Source: Streptomyces aurantiacus JA 4570 (GTDB taxonomy: Bacteria > Actinomycetota > Actinomycetes > Streptomycetales > Streptomycetaceae). From it: a DNA stretch of 61,086 nucleotides. The stretch is taken from positions 1 through 61,086 of the forward strand of contig NZ_AOPZ01000003.1 in assembly GCF_000414115.1 (NCBI RefSeq), in the 5' to 3' direction. The stretch's first letter is position 1; the number at the start of each line of letters is the position of its first letter. The notes under the pieces were generated by a model. The model ran no database searches. It saw only the letters and a program-made list of their open reading frames with translations, and was not told the origin of the DNA. Positions 49,750-58,723 of this stretch are shown here, piece after piece. The position numbers were made by a program, and so were the translations under genes.

Positions 49750-50475
49750 ATGACGTGCACCGACGCCTTGAGCTCTCCGGAGCACCTGCCTTTCACGGTC
49801 CAGACGGAGATCCCGCCCGCATCCGACTGGTGCCAGAGGTGGCAGCAGCGCACACCCTCGTGGCGGCACGCCAGCGAAGGCGGCTTCGACGCCCGCCGCT
49901 ACACGGTCGAGCCGCTCGCCGAGGAAGAGGCCAAGGCATTCGTCCTCCAGCACCACTACTCCGCCTCCTACCCCTCGGCCAAGGAGCGGTTTGGCCTCTA
50001 CCTCGCCGCCGGGGCAGAACGCCGGCTGTGCGGCGCAGCGGTATTCGGCGTCCCCGTCAGCGAAGCCGTGCTCACCAAGCCGCTGCCGGAGCTCCGCCCG
50101 TACGACGAATCCCTGGAGTGCTCGCGCTTCGTCCTGCTGGACGAATGCCCCGCCAACTCGGAGAGCTGGTTCCTCGCCCGCTGCTTCGAGGCCCTGCTCA
50201 CCCACGGTGTGCGCGGGATTGTGTCCTTCGCCGATCCAGTACCACGCCGGAGCAACACCGGTGCCCTGATCGCGGTGGGTCACGTCGGGACGATCTACCA
50301 GGCGTCGAACGCGGCCTACTGCGGCCGGGCAACCGCGCGCACTGTGAAGCTGTTGCCGGACGGCACGGTCTTCAATAGTGGAGTACGCGCGGGTTCCCGC
50401 CATGGCCCCGTGATGGCGGGAGGGCCATTTCGGCAGGTGAGTTGGGGTGCTTGCGTCGTTCACTCGATGGCGTGA
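49750..50475 (+). CDS. Mom-like DNA modification protein, C-terminally altered
   Basis: 241 aa. FVLQHHYSASYPSAKERFGL, LCGAAVFGVPVSEAVL, ECSRFVLLDECPANSESWFL and HVGTIYQASNAAYCGRATAR are the core of Mom-family proteins (GNAT-related; Mu Mom modifies adenine in DNA). After about residue 208 (DGTVFNSG) the sequence no longer looks like the family, and a CCCGCCAT/ATGGCGGG hairpin (50396-50420) lies inside the frame. The tail may be replaced by the end of the recombinase element that follows. Confidence 0.8.
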   Translation: MTCTDALSSPEHLPFTVQTEIPPASDWCQRWQQRTPSWRHASEGGFDARRYTVEPLAEEEAKAFVLQHHYSASYPSAKERFGLYLAAGAERRLCGAAVFGVPVSEAVLTKPLPELRPYDESLECSRFVLLDECPANSESWFLARCFEALLTHGVRGIVSFADPVPRRSNTGALIAVGHVGTIYQASNAAYCGRATARTVKLLPDGTVFNSGVRAGSRHGPVMAGGPFRQVSWGACVVHSMA

Positions 50476-50529
50476 GATCTCCGCAGTAACTCGCAGAATC
50501 TGCGAGTAGCGCCCGTAATCTACGGCTTC

Positions 50530-51720
50530 GTGTCAGATTCTGAAAGTCGCCTGCTGACGCTCGTGCGCCCGGACCCGGACCCGAGAGTCCCCGTGGACCC
50601 GGCCGGCGTGTCGGTGGAAGCCGGGCTCGCGGACGTGGTCACGCTCCAACGGCGTCGCCAGGCCCGGATCTCGGTGCACGACGAGGAGAGCTTCTTCCTC
50701 GACACGTTGTCCGAGTACCAGTGGGCGCGCGATGCGGCAGGTCTGGCTCCGGCGACGCTGGACGGGCTGATCAAGCCCGTGATCGAGGTCTGTGAGTTCT
50801 ACGGCACGGTCCCTTGGCAGCTGACATCCCGCGAGGTCGATCGGTACTTCGCCGGCCCGGGCAAGCGGGCCCAGTCGACTCTGCGCGGCAAGATCAACAA
50901 GATCGACGCGTACTTCGCGTTCCTGGAGCAGCGTTACGTCGGCGAGATCATGCGCCGCTTCGGTGCTGCCGTTGAGTCGCCGATCGATCCGTTCAACCGG
51001 CCGCGTCACCGCGGGGACTTCGGGCTGCGTATCCCGCCGTCGCAGACGGCGATGAAGGACTTCTTCGGCCGGTGGCGCGAGGATCTGCCGGACACGCGGA
51101 AGTACGCGGTGGCCTGCCGCGACTATGTGATGACGAAGGTCGCCTACCTCTCTGGCGTCCGCGCGGCAGAGCTGTGCGGAGTGTGTTTGGGCGACATCCA
51201 CTGGGAGCACGGCCAGTGGGGCCGTTTTGTCGTTCTGGGCAAGGGCGCTCGGGGCTCGGGTCCCCGCCCGCGGGAGGCGTACCTCTTCCAGGAGGGCCGG
51301 GCCCTGCTGTGGTGGTACATCGAGGAGGTACGGGGCGAGTTCGGGGACGATGCCGAGCACCCGCGGGCGCCGCTGTGGCCTTCGGAGCGCAAGTCGAAGG
51401 CGATCGCCGACTTGAACGTGCCGATCGCGCCAGCGATCGTGCCCTCGACGTTCCGCAAGGCGTTGCACACTGCGGCCGCGAACTACCTGAGCGGTCCGGT
51501 CACCGACCTGTTTCCACATCTGCTGCGGCACGCTTGCGCGACTCATAACTATGAGCGGGGAATGACGCTTTGGGAGGTTCAGAAGGTCCTCGGGCACGAC
51601 TGGGCCACCACGACTCTTCGGTACATGGCGACTGCGCACGCCGACCCTGAGCTTGCGAATTTGGCCGCCAGCTCGCGTGCGGCTCAACGACTGGTGATGG
51701 ACAAGGGGAACCTTCGGTGA
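50530..51720 (+). CDS. Tyrosine recombinase/integrase
   Basis: 396 aa. An N-terminal SAM-like core-binding domain (residues about 60-150) and a catalytic domain with LSGVRAAELCGVCLGDIHWE (Arg), FPHLLRHACATHNYERGM (HxxR) and VLGHDWATTTLRYMATAH (His and Tyr). All catalytic residues are present. The GTG lies shortly after TAATCT, so it may be leaderless. The stop overlaps the next GTG. Confidence 0.9.
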   Translation: MSDSESRLLTLVRPDPDPRVPVDPAGVSVEAGLADVVTLQRRRQARISVHDEESFFLDTLSEYQWARDAAGLAPATLDGLIKPVIEVCEFYGTVPWQLTSREVDRYFAGPGKRAQSTLRGKINKIDAYFAFLEQRYVGEIMRRFGAAVESPIDPFNRPRHRGDFGLRIPPSQTAMKDFFGRWREDLPDTRKYAVACRDYVMTKVAYLSGVRAAELCGVCLGDIHWEHGQWGRFVVLGKGARGSGPRPREAYLFQEGRALLWWYIEEVRGEFGDDAEHPRAPLWPSERKSKAIADLNVPIAPAIVPSTFRKALHTAAANYLSGPVTDLFPHLLRHACATHNYERGMTLWEVQKVLGHDWATTTLRYMATAHADPELANLAASSRAAQRLVMDKGNLR

Positions 51721-52061
51721 AGTGGAATTTGCGGATGGTGGCCGCCCAGCGGGATTTGTGGCGGCCGACGGAGGTGCTCGCCGCTTTCCAGCAGGTCGGG
51801 TTCAGTCCGTCACTGAGCAAGGTGGCCGCGCTGTGGAGCGGCACGCCGGTCACCGTGCGCCTGGATGATCTGGACAAGATGTGCGCCGCGCTGAACTGCA
51901 CGGTCGCCGACCTGCTCCAAGCCGAGCCGCTTGCAGCGATGGAGGCTGCGCCAGAGTCGGAACGGCGGGCGGTCGGCGCCGAGGAGGAGCTGCCTGGGCC
52001 GGTGCGTCCGGTACCGCGCGGACGCCGGGGCAGCGGGCCGCGCTCGCTTCCGCCGAGCTGA
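51717..52061 (+). CDS. Small XRE-type HTH protein of the recombinase element
   Basis: 114 aa. RPTEVLAAFQQVGFSPSLSK, VAALWSGTPVTVRLDDLDKM and CAALNCTVADLLQAEP form an XRE/Cro-like helix-turn-helix; the tail is disordered. GTGA overlap with the integrase. Similar size to TnpC of Tn554, which directs orientation. Confidence 0.75.
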   Translation: MKWNLRMVAAQRDLWRPTEVLAAFQQVGFSPSLSKVAALWSGTPVTVRLDDLDKMCAALNCTVADLLQAEPLAAMEAAPESERRAVGAEEELPGPVRPVPRGRRGSGPRSLPPS

Positions 52062-52076
52062 CGGGTCAGGGCGGCG

Positions 52077-54416
52077 ATGGTGAACGAGCGGGGCACAGCT
52101 CGCAGCTGCGAGCTGTGCCTGGGCTGGTCGGTGATGTACTGGAGCCGGGTCTGCGTGGCTTGCAAAGCGTGGAAGAAGGCTTATCCCGCACGCGGGAGGT
52201 GTCCGCGCTGCCGTCACGAGGCGCACCTGAACACCGACGGGCTGTGTAAGCCGTGTCTGCAGGCGATCCGGATTGAGGACGACGCCGAGTGGGCGCTTGG
52301 CCTGGACGACGCGCGGCCTCGGGATATCCAGCTGCTCGTGGGGGCGTACCGCGACCACACGACCAAGGCCCGGCCGCTGGTGCGGGGCAGCAGCACTGGC
52401 GCACGCGTGCAGCAGGAGTGGTGGAGGAAGCTGAAGCAGCAGCGCGAGGCCGCCATCGAGCAGCCGACCGTGCTGGAGCCCGGTACGCGAGGCCAGATCC
52501 CGCTGTTCGCCATGGAGCGACGGCTGACCGAGGCAACGGTCAGCGCTCTGGTCGGCCGGTCGGTGGCCGGCTGGCAGGCGGCCCGCCAGGCGATAGCGCA
52601 GATGGCAACCGAGCACGGGCTGAGCTCGGGTTGGATGTACAAGGTCTCGGAGATGGTCCGGCTCGCACTCGCCGTGCGGGAAGCCGAAGGTGCCGAGCGG
52701 CTGCCCGAGGCCATGTTGCGGGATCTGCTAGCCAATGGTGACGCCGTGCGTCAGATCCTGCTGTGGGCTGGACTTCTCGACGAGGCTCCCGAGCCGATGC
52801 GGTTCTCGCGGGCTCGTCAGCCCATGCGGACCCCGTACCTCACCGCTCCGGCACCGCTGCCGCCCCGGCTGCCGCGCCAGTGCCGAGACTGCCACGCGTG
52901 GATTCCAGCCGGGCGGCGGGCTGGGTTTGTCTGCGATCCGTGCCGGCATTGGAGGGAGCGGCCCGGGCGGGGCAGGTGCTGCCGGTGCGGCCGTGACGGG
53001 TTGGCCGTGCGCGACGGCCGCTGCCGCGGCTGCCACCCCTACCGCCTCCTCGACCAGGCCCACCCCGCCTCCATGCGGGCTACGCAGCTGGTGTTCGCGC
53101 TGCCGATGGGCAAGGGCGGCCCGTTCGAGGCGTTCCCTGTCGGCGACGACGAGACACCGGACTACGTCAAGCAACGGCCCGCTCTGCACATCGGCCGTGG
53201 ACAGGAACCGCTGTTCACCGTGCGGCGCGACTGGACCCCGGTGCTGGCCCGGCTGCGGAACATGCCTTCGGGCGAGCCTCCTCTGTCCGGCCCCGCCCGG
53301 CGCCTGGTCAGGGAGTTCGCTCGTCATCGCCCCGACGAACGGCCGGAGTACCGCAAGAACATCCGCACACTCACGATCCTGCTGTACTGGCTCGGCGCGG
53401 AGGCGGCCCTTTTCGAACGCGACGTGTACGACCTCGCCCGGATCGAAACGAACCTCGCGGCCAAGCCCGTCTGCCAGTTCCTGCGCGCCTGCGGCCTGCT
53501 CGTGGAGGACCCCGAGCTGCATCGGGACGCAGACCTGGCGTGGATCGAATCGGCCCTGGCCGCCCTGCCGGAGCAGGTCGCGAACGAGGTGGGCATCTGG
53601 GTGAAGGCCAGGCGGGAAGAGGGCCGCCGCGAGGGCGAGCCCCGCGGGTACGACGGCATCCGCCGCTACCTCATGTTGCTCCTGCCCGCCCTCACCGCCT
53701 GGACCACGACGGCCGACGTGACCTCGCTCAGGCAGATCACACCGGACCACATCGACGAGGCCGTGGAAGGCATGACCGGCTACGCCCGCCGAGGGCTGGC
53801 CACAGCCCTACGCAGCCTGTTCCGCGCGCTCAAGCGCGAGCGGATCATCTTCCGCAACCCCGCCCACGGCCTCCCGGTCGGCGACCTCAAGGGCCTCCCG
53901 AAGCCCATCCCCTCCGACCTCCTGATGGGGCTTCTTGACCAGGCCAGGACACCGCTCGGCCGCCTCGTCGTCGCCCTGGCCGCCATCCACGCCCTGCCCG
54001 GGTACGAGATCCGCACCCTGCACACCGCGGGCCTGGACCTCTCCCGAGGCACCCTCGAAGTACGTCGCGGCCTGCTACGGCACACCCTCTACCTGGAGGA
54101 ACTCACCCACCAGCTCGCCGCCGACTGGACGAACTACCGCCACCAGCGCTGGTCGGCGTCGACCAACCCCCACCTCTTGGTCAGCCAGAAGACCGCGGTC
54201 GACCCCGACCACCCGGCCGTCAGCCTCGGCACCCTAAGCGGAGCCCTTCCCCGCGGACTAACGCTGAGCGGCCTGAGACAAGACCGCATCCTCAACGAAG
54301 CTGCCGAAACCGCCGACCCACTCAGGCTCATGCGCCTGTTCGGCATCACCGAGCAAACCGCCATGCGCTATGTCACCGCCGCCCACCCCGAACGCACCGC
54401 CAAGATGACTCGATGA
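52077..54416 (+). CDS. Large recombinase-associated protein with zinc ribbons (TnpB-like)
   Basis: 779 aa. The N-terminal third has Cys clusters (CELC, CVAC, CPRC, CKPC) and a second set near 275-320 (CRDC, CDPC, CCRCG, CRGC). The C-terminal 350 residues resemble a tyrosine-recombinase fold: PGYEIRTLHTAGLDLS (Arg) and EQTAMRYVTAAH (Tyr), but the HxxR box is replaced by LRQDRI. Probably a partner subunit for the complete recombinase rather than an independent enzyme. Confidence 0.65.
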   Translation: MVNERGTARSCELCLGWSVMYWSRVCVACKAWKKAYPARGRCPRCRHEAHLNTDGLCKPCLQAIRIEDDAEWALGLDDARPRDIQLLVGAYRDHTTKARPLVRGSSTGARVQQEWWRKLKQQREAAIEQPTVLEPGTRGQIPLFAMERRLTEATVSALVGRSVAGWQAARQAIAQMATEHGLSSGWMYKVSEMVRLALAVREAEGAERLPEAMLRDLLANGDAVRQILLWAGLLDEAPEPMRFSRARQPMRTPYLTAPAPLPPRLPRQCRDCHAWIPAGRRAGFVCDPCRHWRERPGRGRCCRCGRDGLAVRDGRCRGCHPYRLLDQAHPASMRATQLVFALPMGKGGPFEAFPVGDDETPDYVKQRPALHIGRGQEPLFTVRRDWTPVLARLRNMPSGEPPLSGPARRLVREFARHRPDERPEYRKNIRTLTILLYWLGAEAALFERDVYDLARIETNLAAKPVCQFLRACGLLVEDPELHRDADLAWIESALAALPEQVANEVGIWVKARREEGRREGEPRGYDGIRRYLMLLLPALTAWTTTADVTSLRQITPDHIDEAVEGMTGYARRGLATALRSLFRALKRERIIFRNPAHGLPVGDLKGLPKPIPSDLLMGLLDQARTPLGRLVVALAAIHALPGYEIRTLHTAGLDLSRGTLEVRRGLLRHTLYLEELTHQLAADWTNYRHQRWSASTNPHLLVSQKTAVDPDHPAVSLGTLSGALPRGLTLSGLRQDRILNEAAETADPLRLMRLFGITEQTAMRYVTAAHPERTAKMTR

Positions 54417-54556
54417 CCATCGGCGCCTTTGAGGAGACCACACAGCAAGGAAATAGTCATGTGCTCGGCCATCATCTGCGAGAGCGTGTTGAGCTTCTCT
54501 TCGAACATGCGCGAGGTCCTGCCGAATCACATCCGGTGAACCAAAGCGGTCACGGA

Positions 54557-56281
54557 CTAGCTGGGTCGACGCTCCCTAAGATGCAGATAATAAGCACAGA
54601 ACAGTCCGAGATTCATGAGACCGAGGAGCAGATGCTCGATCCACAGCGAAGCATCGCTACGCAAGATGGAGTCATCGTAACCCAAAGTTGAAATGAACTG
54701 AATTTCGATTGACAGGGAAAAGGCCAGCCAACCCGCAGCTAATCCCGCCCCCAACTGACGGGACTGAATAGCCAGCCCGCCTACCGGCAAGAGGATGGCA
54801 AGAAGTGAAATAACCACACATCGGATTAGCCTCGACGTAACGTCATCCTCAAGGACTCTGATGTTGGTGTGCCAGCAAATAACAAATGCGACATACGCAA
54901 CCATCAGCGCCAGCACGAGAATGACGAAAGGCATACCGCGTCGAGCGGGGAGCCCAATTTTCACTGATGGGAAGGTTCGGACCACAGTCACAAGTGCTGC
55001 AACTGCGGCTATAGCCAGGAGAGCCCTGCCGGCGATAATGACCTCAGGCGAGGGGAAAATGGAGTGGTAGAGGTGATTCGGTTCGTACAGGCTTACGGCA
55101 ATAGCGAATGGGATACCTGCCGCATCTGCGGTGCCATACCCCAGGAGTGCGCATACACCTACCCATGAGCGAGCATCATCTCGTCGCGTAAATCGAAAGA
55201 TGAGCGAACCTACAAGCATGTTGAATAGCGGCAACGTGATGTCGACCAGGGTGATTTCGTGACCCGGATCGCCAGTAACCAGTTCGCGGAAGCTAAGAGT
55301 TAGGGTAGGGCTTGCCGCTGACTCAATAAGCAAGAATAGGGCAGTTGATATCTGACCTAGCCCGTAGAGCCAGGTTGCAAACAGGGCGATCCAGCCGATA
55401 TTCCGCAGAATTTTCCAGTCGCCCATAGGTTTTCTATTGGTCAAAGAGGTCGGCTGCAACTTAAGGGGCCGGATAATCTTCTGCCGTATGCGCGAGGGCA
55501 CAACAGGGTGCCCAGCAACGGCCGCAGGAACAGGGGCTTCCGCCGAGGCGGCAGCATTCCGCACGAGGGCCAGTAGATCAACTGTGCCGGTGCCGCGTTG
55601 CCGAGGCGAAGGAAGTCCTCGAAGTGTGGTGGCGTGCAGAAGTCTGCGGTAAATCTCGCCATAGGTAAGGAGCTCTGGCCCACCGGGGACTCCTGTCCGG
55701 AGCAACTGAATCAGCTCCCCGGTGAAGGCTGTGTGGCTCGCACCAACCGGTGCCAGCGCCACGGAATTGACGGGAGTCGACGCAAGTACATAGGTTCCCT
55801 CGACCGCGACCTGACCAAGAATTGCTTCCTCCTCACCACTCATATCTTGGATGGCGCGGCCGCTGAAGCAGCAGTCGAGGATGACGACACGGTTGACAGC
55901 GGGACAATCGATGAGGACGTCGCGGATCAGGTCGAATTCCAGGGCGCTGACCCTTAGTTCGTCGGGATCAGTGTCAGTTAGGCCGAGGTAGAGCTCATTG
56001 CGCAATCCAGTCTGCCCATGTCCCGCGAAGTAGACGATCAGGGTATCCTCGGCGGCCCTCGCATACCGGCGTAGGATTCGGTAGACGGTGCGCGCATCCG
56101 CGGGATCAGAGATAATGATGCATCGCTCTTGAGGGACGCCGCCCAAATTGGGATCGGTAAGAACAGCAGCCAAGTCGCGGAGGTTGTTACTGACTGCGGG
56201 TAAGTCGGCCAGCTGAGACGACCGGTAGGTGCTGGTGCCGATCAACACGGCGTATGAACGGTGCGGATCAGGAAGGCGCAT
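54557..56281 (-). CDS. Caspase-family protease with membrane domain (EACC1-associated)
   Basis: 574 aa. Residues 8-230 are a peptidase C14 domain with LIVYFAGHGQTG (His88) and VVILDCCFSG (Cys137/138), both catalytic positions intact. Residues about 300-565 hold seven or eight membrane helices. Lower GC than neighbours suggests recent transfer. It follows the EACC1 gene by two bases. Such pairs belong to actinobacterial NTP- or signal-dependent conflict systems in which the caspase is the effector, here membrane-tethered. Confidence 0.88.
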   Translation of the reverse strand: MRLPDPHRSYAVLIGTSTYRSSQLADLPAVSNNLRDLAAVLTDPNLGGVPQERCIIISDPADARTVYRILRRYARAAEDTLIVYFAGHGQTGLRNELYLGLTDTDPDELRVSALEFDLIRDVLIDCPAVNRVVILDCCFSGRAIQDMSGEEEAILGQVAVEGTYVLASTPVNSVALAPVGASHTAFTGELIQLLRTGVPGGPELLTYGEIYRRLLHATTLRGLPSPRQRGTGTVDLLALVRNAAASAEAPVPAAVAGHPVVPSRIRQKIIRPLKLQPTSLTNRKPMGDWKILRNIGWIALFATWLYGLGQISTALFLLIESAASPTLTLSFRELVTGDPGHEITLVDITLPLFNMLVGSLIFRFTRRDDARSWVGVCALLGYGTADAAGIPFAIAVSLYEPNHLYHSIFPSPEVIIAGRALLAIAAVAALVTVVRTFPSVKIGLPARRGMPFVILVLALMVAYVAFVICWHTNIRVLEDDVTSRLIRCVVISLLAILLPVGGLAIQSRQLGAGLAAGWLAFSLSIEIQFISTLGYDDSILRSDASLWIEHLLLGLMNLGLFCAYYLHLRERRPS

Positions 56282-56283
56282 AG

Positions 56284-56688
56284 CTACCCGCCCTGGCCGT
56301 CTCCTGTCGAGGTAGACGACGCAGCCTCTGGTTCCCCATGGGCAAGCGCCAGGCGTACCAGTCGCTCTGCCTCAGCCGACTCCACTGCGGTGACCTTGAT
56401 GCTTCGGCCATCAGCTGTGGTGATCTCCACTGCCGTGTTCCTGTCGCCGCAGGCAAGCCGCTGATTCAGCCAGACTGAGAGCGACTGACCTAGCAGCCCG
56501 GCGAGTGAACCGATAGTGCCAGTCACTACTCCTTCAACGACCAGCTCGCTAATGGACCCCATCGCCCCTGGCTGCGCCGGTTGGCTCATATGGCGGATAC
56601 GACCGCGTAGTCCAGGTTCCTGTCGTAGCCAATCCAACAGCGATTCACCAGCCGTGTCATCCCCGGCTACCGTGATACGCACGTTCAC
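56284..56688 (-). CDS. Effector-associated constant component EACC1
   Basis: 134 aa. LLDWLRQEPGLRGRIRHMSQ, PAQPGAMGSISELVVEGVVT, a Gly-rich helix, then LSVWLNQRL and AVEITTADGR match the EACC1 domain found beside caspase and trypsin effectors. It ends two bases before the caspase start. Role in the conflict system: adaptor or sensor, not defined. Confidence 0.85.
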   Translation of the reverse strand: MNVRITVAGDDTAGESLLDWLRQEPGLRGRIRHMSQPAQPGAMGSISELVVEGVVTGTIGSLAGLLGQSLSVWLNQRLACGDRNTAVEITTADGRSIKVTAVESAEAERLVRLALAHGEPEAASSTSTGDGQGG

Positions 56689-56811
56689 CGACCCGCCCCC
56701 TCAGCAACGTCAGTGCGACCGGCTGACCCACCGGCGCCTTGCGCAACCGATGGTCCCATCCCAGGTTTACTCTTCGCAGCCATTTGGGCACATGGAGCGC
56801 CTGTTCGCCAC

Positions 56812-57009
56812 ATGAAAGAGCGACGCACCCGGAAACGGCCAGCGATCGGAAGGTCCCAGGCCAGGCGCTCTTTACGCCTGGCCTTCAGCCCCGGGGCCGT
56901 TCCGCTGCGGCAGTCGCTCGGCGGCGACGAGTACGCGACCAGGTACTACGCGCACGTGCGCGACCTGGCTGCGATGGCCGCCGAAATCGAGACTCTGCGC
57001 GAGAGTTAG
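56812..57009 (+). pseudogene. Possible remnant of a small gene
   Basis: 65 codons from ATG. Only the tail GGDEYATRYYAHVRDLAAMA then AEIETLRES looks like a folded helical protein; the N-terminus is Arg-rich and there is no ribosome site. It may be the 3' end of an older gene next to IS debris. Confidence 0.3.
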
Positions 57010-57092
57010 CCCTCCGGCCAGGAAGGTGCGCCCGACTTGTGGTCACGGCGGTTGGGTGAGCGGTGACGTCCGATCCATCCGCTGGAGGCGCG

Positions 57093-57290
57093 ATGGCCGA
57101 GCTTGTCCGTGTACCCAGGTTGACCGACCAGGAGGGGCCGAGGCTGCAGCAGAACGTACGCCGGGGCAGTACTAGTTCGGTGCGGTTCCGGCGCGCGATG
57201 ATGCTGCTGACATCTGCCGGCGAGAAGCGGATCCCGGTGATCGCGAAGCTGGTGCAGGCCGACAAGGACACTGTCCGGGATGTGATCCAT
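57093..57290 (+). pseudogene. IS630-family transposase N-terminal remnant
   Basis: RLTDQEGPRLQQNVRRGSTS, SVRFRRAMMLLTSAGEKRIP and VIAKLVQADKDTVRDVIHR are the helix-turn-helix start of Streptomyces IS630-type transposases. The frame then leaves the family, and the DDE domain is absent. GGAGG precedes the ATG. Confidence 0.75.
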
Positions 57291-57363
57291 CGGGGCGCCT
57301 ATGAAGCTGGAACTGACGCGTGGTTCGTGGTCCTGCCCGCGATCCGCGGGCAGGTTCGCATAG

Positions 57364-57681
57364 GCACGCGTCCAGGCTTTCAGGAACCCGCGCGCTTCCG
57401 CCCGAGCCGCCCAGAAAATCCGCAGGCAGGAACAGGGCCACGAGTACGCTGCCGCCCAGCTCATCAGGCTCGGCGCGCCAGTGCCGCGGGCCGGCAGCGA
57501 CCCCGCGCTCTGGCTCCGAGACGCCCTGCTCGCCGTCGGCGCGCGGAACGTGAGGCACGCCGGTCCGCACCGGTACGTGTTTCGGCTCGGAAGGAACGGG
57601 CGCGAACAGGCGAGCATCCGGCTCGGGATCGACCGCCGCCCCTACCCGAAGCGCCCCGACCCCAACCTTGCGCGGCCATGA
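57364..57681 (+). pseudogene. 5'-truncated hypothetical gene
   Basis: From just after a stop codon at 57361 the frame reads as coding (AAQKIRRQEQGHEYAAAQLI, DPALWLRDALLAVGARNVRH, YVFRLGRNGREQASIRLGID) but has no start before GTG 57481. The 5' end seems lost at the IS630 remnant. No family recognised. Confidence 0.45.
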
Positions 57682-57700
57682 GCCCGCGGCGCAGCCACCC

Positions 57701-58219
57701 ATGGCACACCCCACCATCCAACTCCGGCAGGACGCTGTGCCGGTGACTTCCAGGAAGGAGCCAGCAGGGCGCGTGATCGTCATCGTGCCCTGCTCGGCCG
57801 CCAAACTCGCAGTGGACCGTCTCACCCCCGCCTGCCGCCTCTACACCGGCTCGTATCACCTCATGTGCCGACGAGCCGCCGAGAGGATCGCCGGTCCCAC
57901 CGGCGTTCTCGTGCTCTCCGCCTTGTACGGCTTCGTCCGGCTCGACGACGAACTCCTGCCGTACGAGCAGCGGATGGACACCGCCGGCCGCGTCAGCGCC
58001 GAGCAGCTGCGCGCCCAGGCCGCCGGGCTCGGCATCCTCGCTGCCCCCGACCTGATCGCCCTGGGCGGCCGCGCCTACGTCGACGCCGTCACTGCCGTAC
58101 GGCCGGACACCCTGCGCCCTCTGGACGGATGCCGCGGCATCGGCGAGCAGCGCTCCCGCCTCGCCCGCCTGGCAGCAGCCGACGACCCGCTTGGCCTCGC
58201 TCGAGAATTCGCAGGCTAG
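57701..58219 (+). CDS. DUF6884-type protein
   Basis: 172 aa from ATG (GTG 57743 possible; neither has a good ribosome site). VIVIVPCSAAKLAVDRLTPA, YTGSYHLMCRRAAERI, VLVLSALYGFVRLDDELLPY then EQRM match the DUF6884 pattern (PCS.xK, A..LY.gs, LSA.yG...ld). These are Rossmann-like, with a conserved Cys and Lys. The activity is unknown; relatives occur in phages and mobile elements. Confidence 0.7.
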   Translation: MAHPTIQLRQDAVPVTSRKEPAGRVIVIVPCSAAKLAVDRLTPACRLYTGSYHLMCRRAAERIAGPTGVLVLSALYGFVRLDDELLPYEQRMDTAGRVSAEQLRAQAAGLGILAAPDLIALGGRAYVDAVTAVRPDTLRPLDGCRGIGEQRSRLARLAAADDPLGLAREFAG

Positions 58220-58649
58220 GAGAGCTGCCACGGTTCGACACCGCCCGGGGCGGCTGGTGCATTGCGGGGAGAGGGCGCAGCAGTCGTCCAGGCGCGGCAG
58301 AGCGGGGACAGCATCAGTTCTCGCCCTGCCGGGGCGCGCCGCCGTACGTGCCGGTCGGCGGTGCGGCACGCTCCGCGCGCCGCACCACCCTCGCCGCGTG
58401 CCCGGTGGCTGCTCCGAGCCCACCGGGCCGCGCGCTCACGCGCTGCGGGATACGGCAGACGGTCCCAGCGCGCTCCGCGCCCTGCTCCCTCGCTCCGCGC
58501 TGCCGTATCCCTTGCCCGTGACGCTCCGCGCCACGGGGCCCGACACGCCCCGCGACGTGCCCCGGCAGGGTGTCTCAGAACCCGCTCTGGCCAGGGGAAA
58601 TACCCCAAGGAATGGCGTGCCGCGCCTGCAATTTCTGATGCTAGTGCGG
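58220..58649. other. Gap with a long inverted repeat
   Basis: 430 bp without a convincing gene. GGGATACGGCA (58447-58457) is repeated inverted as TGCCGTATCCC (58501-58511), enclosing three close copies of CGCTCCGCGC-like sequence. GGGGAAATACCCC lies further on, upstream of the leader-D promoter. Confidence 0.45.
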
Positions 58650-58723
58650 TATATTTGTCTTGTTGGACGGTCCTGTGGCAAGGCCCCAACACCGAAGACC
58701 CACACCCGAGTTCAGGAGCACCC
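58650..58723 (+). promoter_or_regulatory. GTGGCA-loop leader element, copy D
   Basis: TATATT (58650-58655), then GTTGG, GGTCCT-GTGGCA-AGGCCC (58669-58686), CCAAC, and ACCGAAGAC (58691-58699). AGGAG and ATG 58724 follow. Almost the same layout as copy A 18 kb away, with different stem sequence. Confidence 0.75.

Larger units (their letters stand above)
50489..54416 (+). mobile_element. Three-gene tyrosine-recombinase element
   Basis: Three plus-strand, overlapping or adjacent genes: tyrosine recombinase, small XRE-like protein and a long recombinase-like protein with zinc ribbons. The set resembles Tn554-type TnpA/TnpB/TnpC elements, though not in gene order. It starts after ACTCGCAGA-A-TCTGCGAGT (50489-50507), a recombinase-core-like dyad. 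TCTGCGAG recurs at 54475. The exact ends are not known. Confidence 0.6.
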
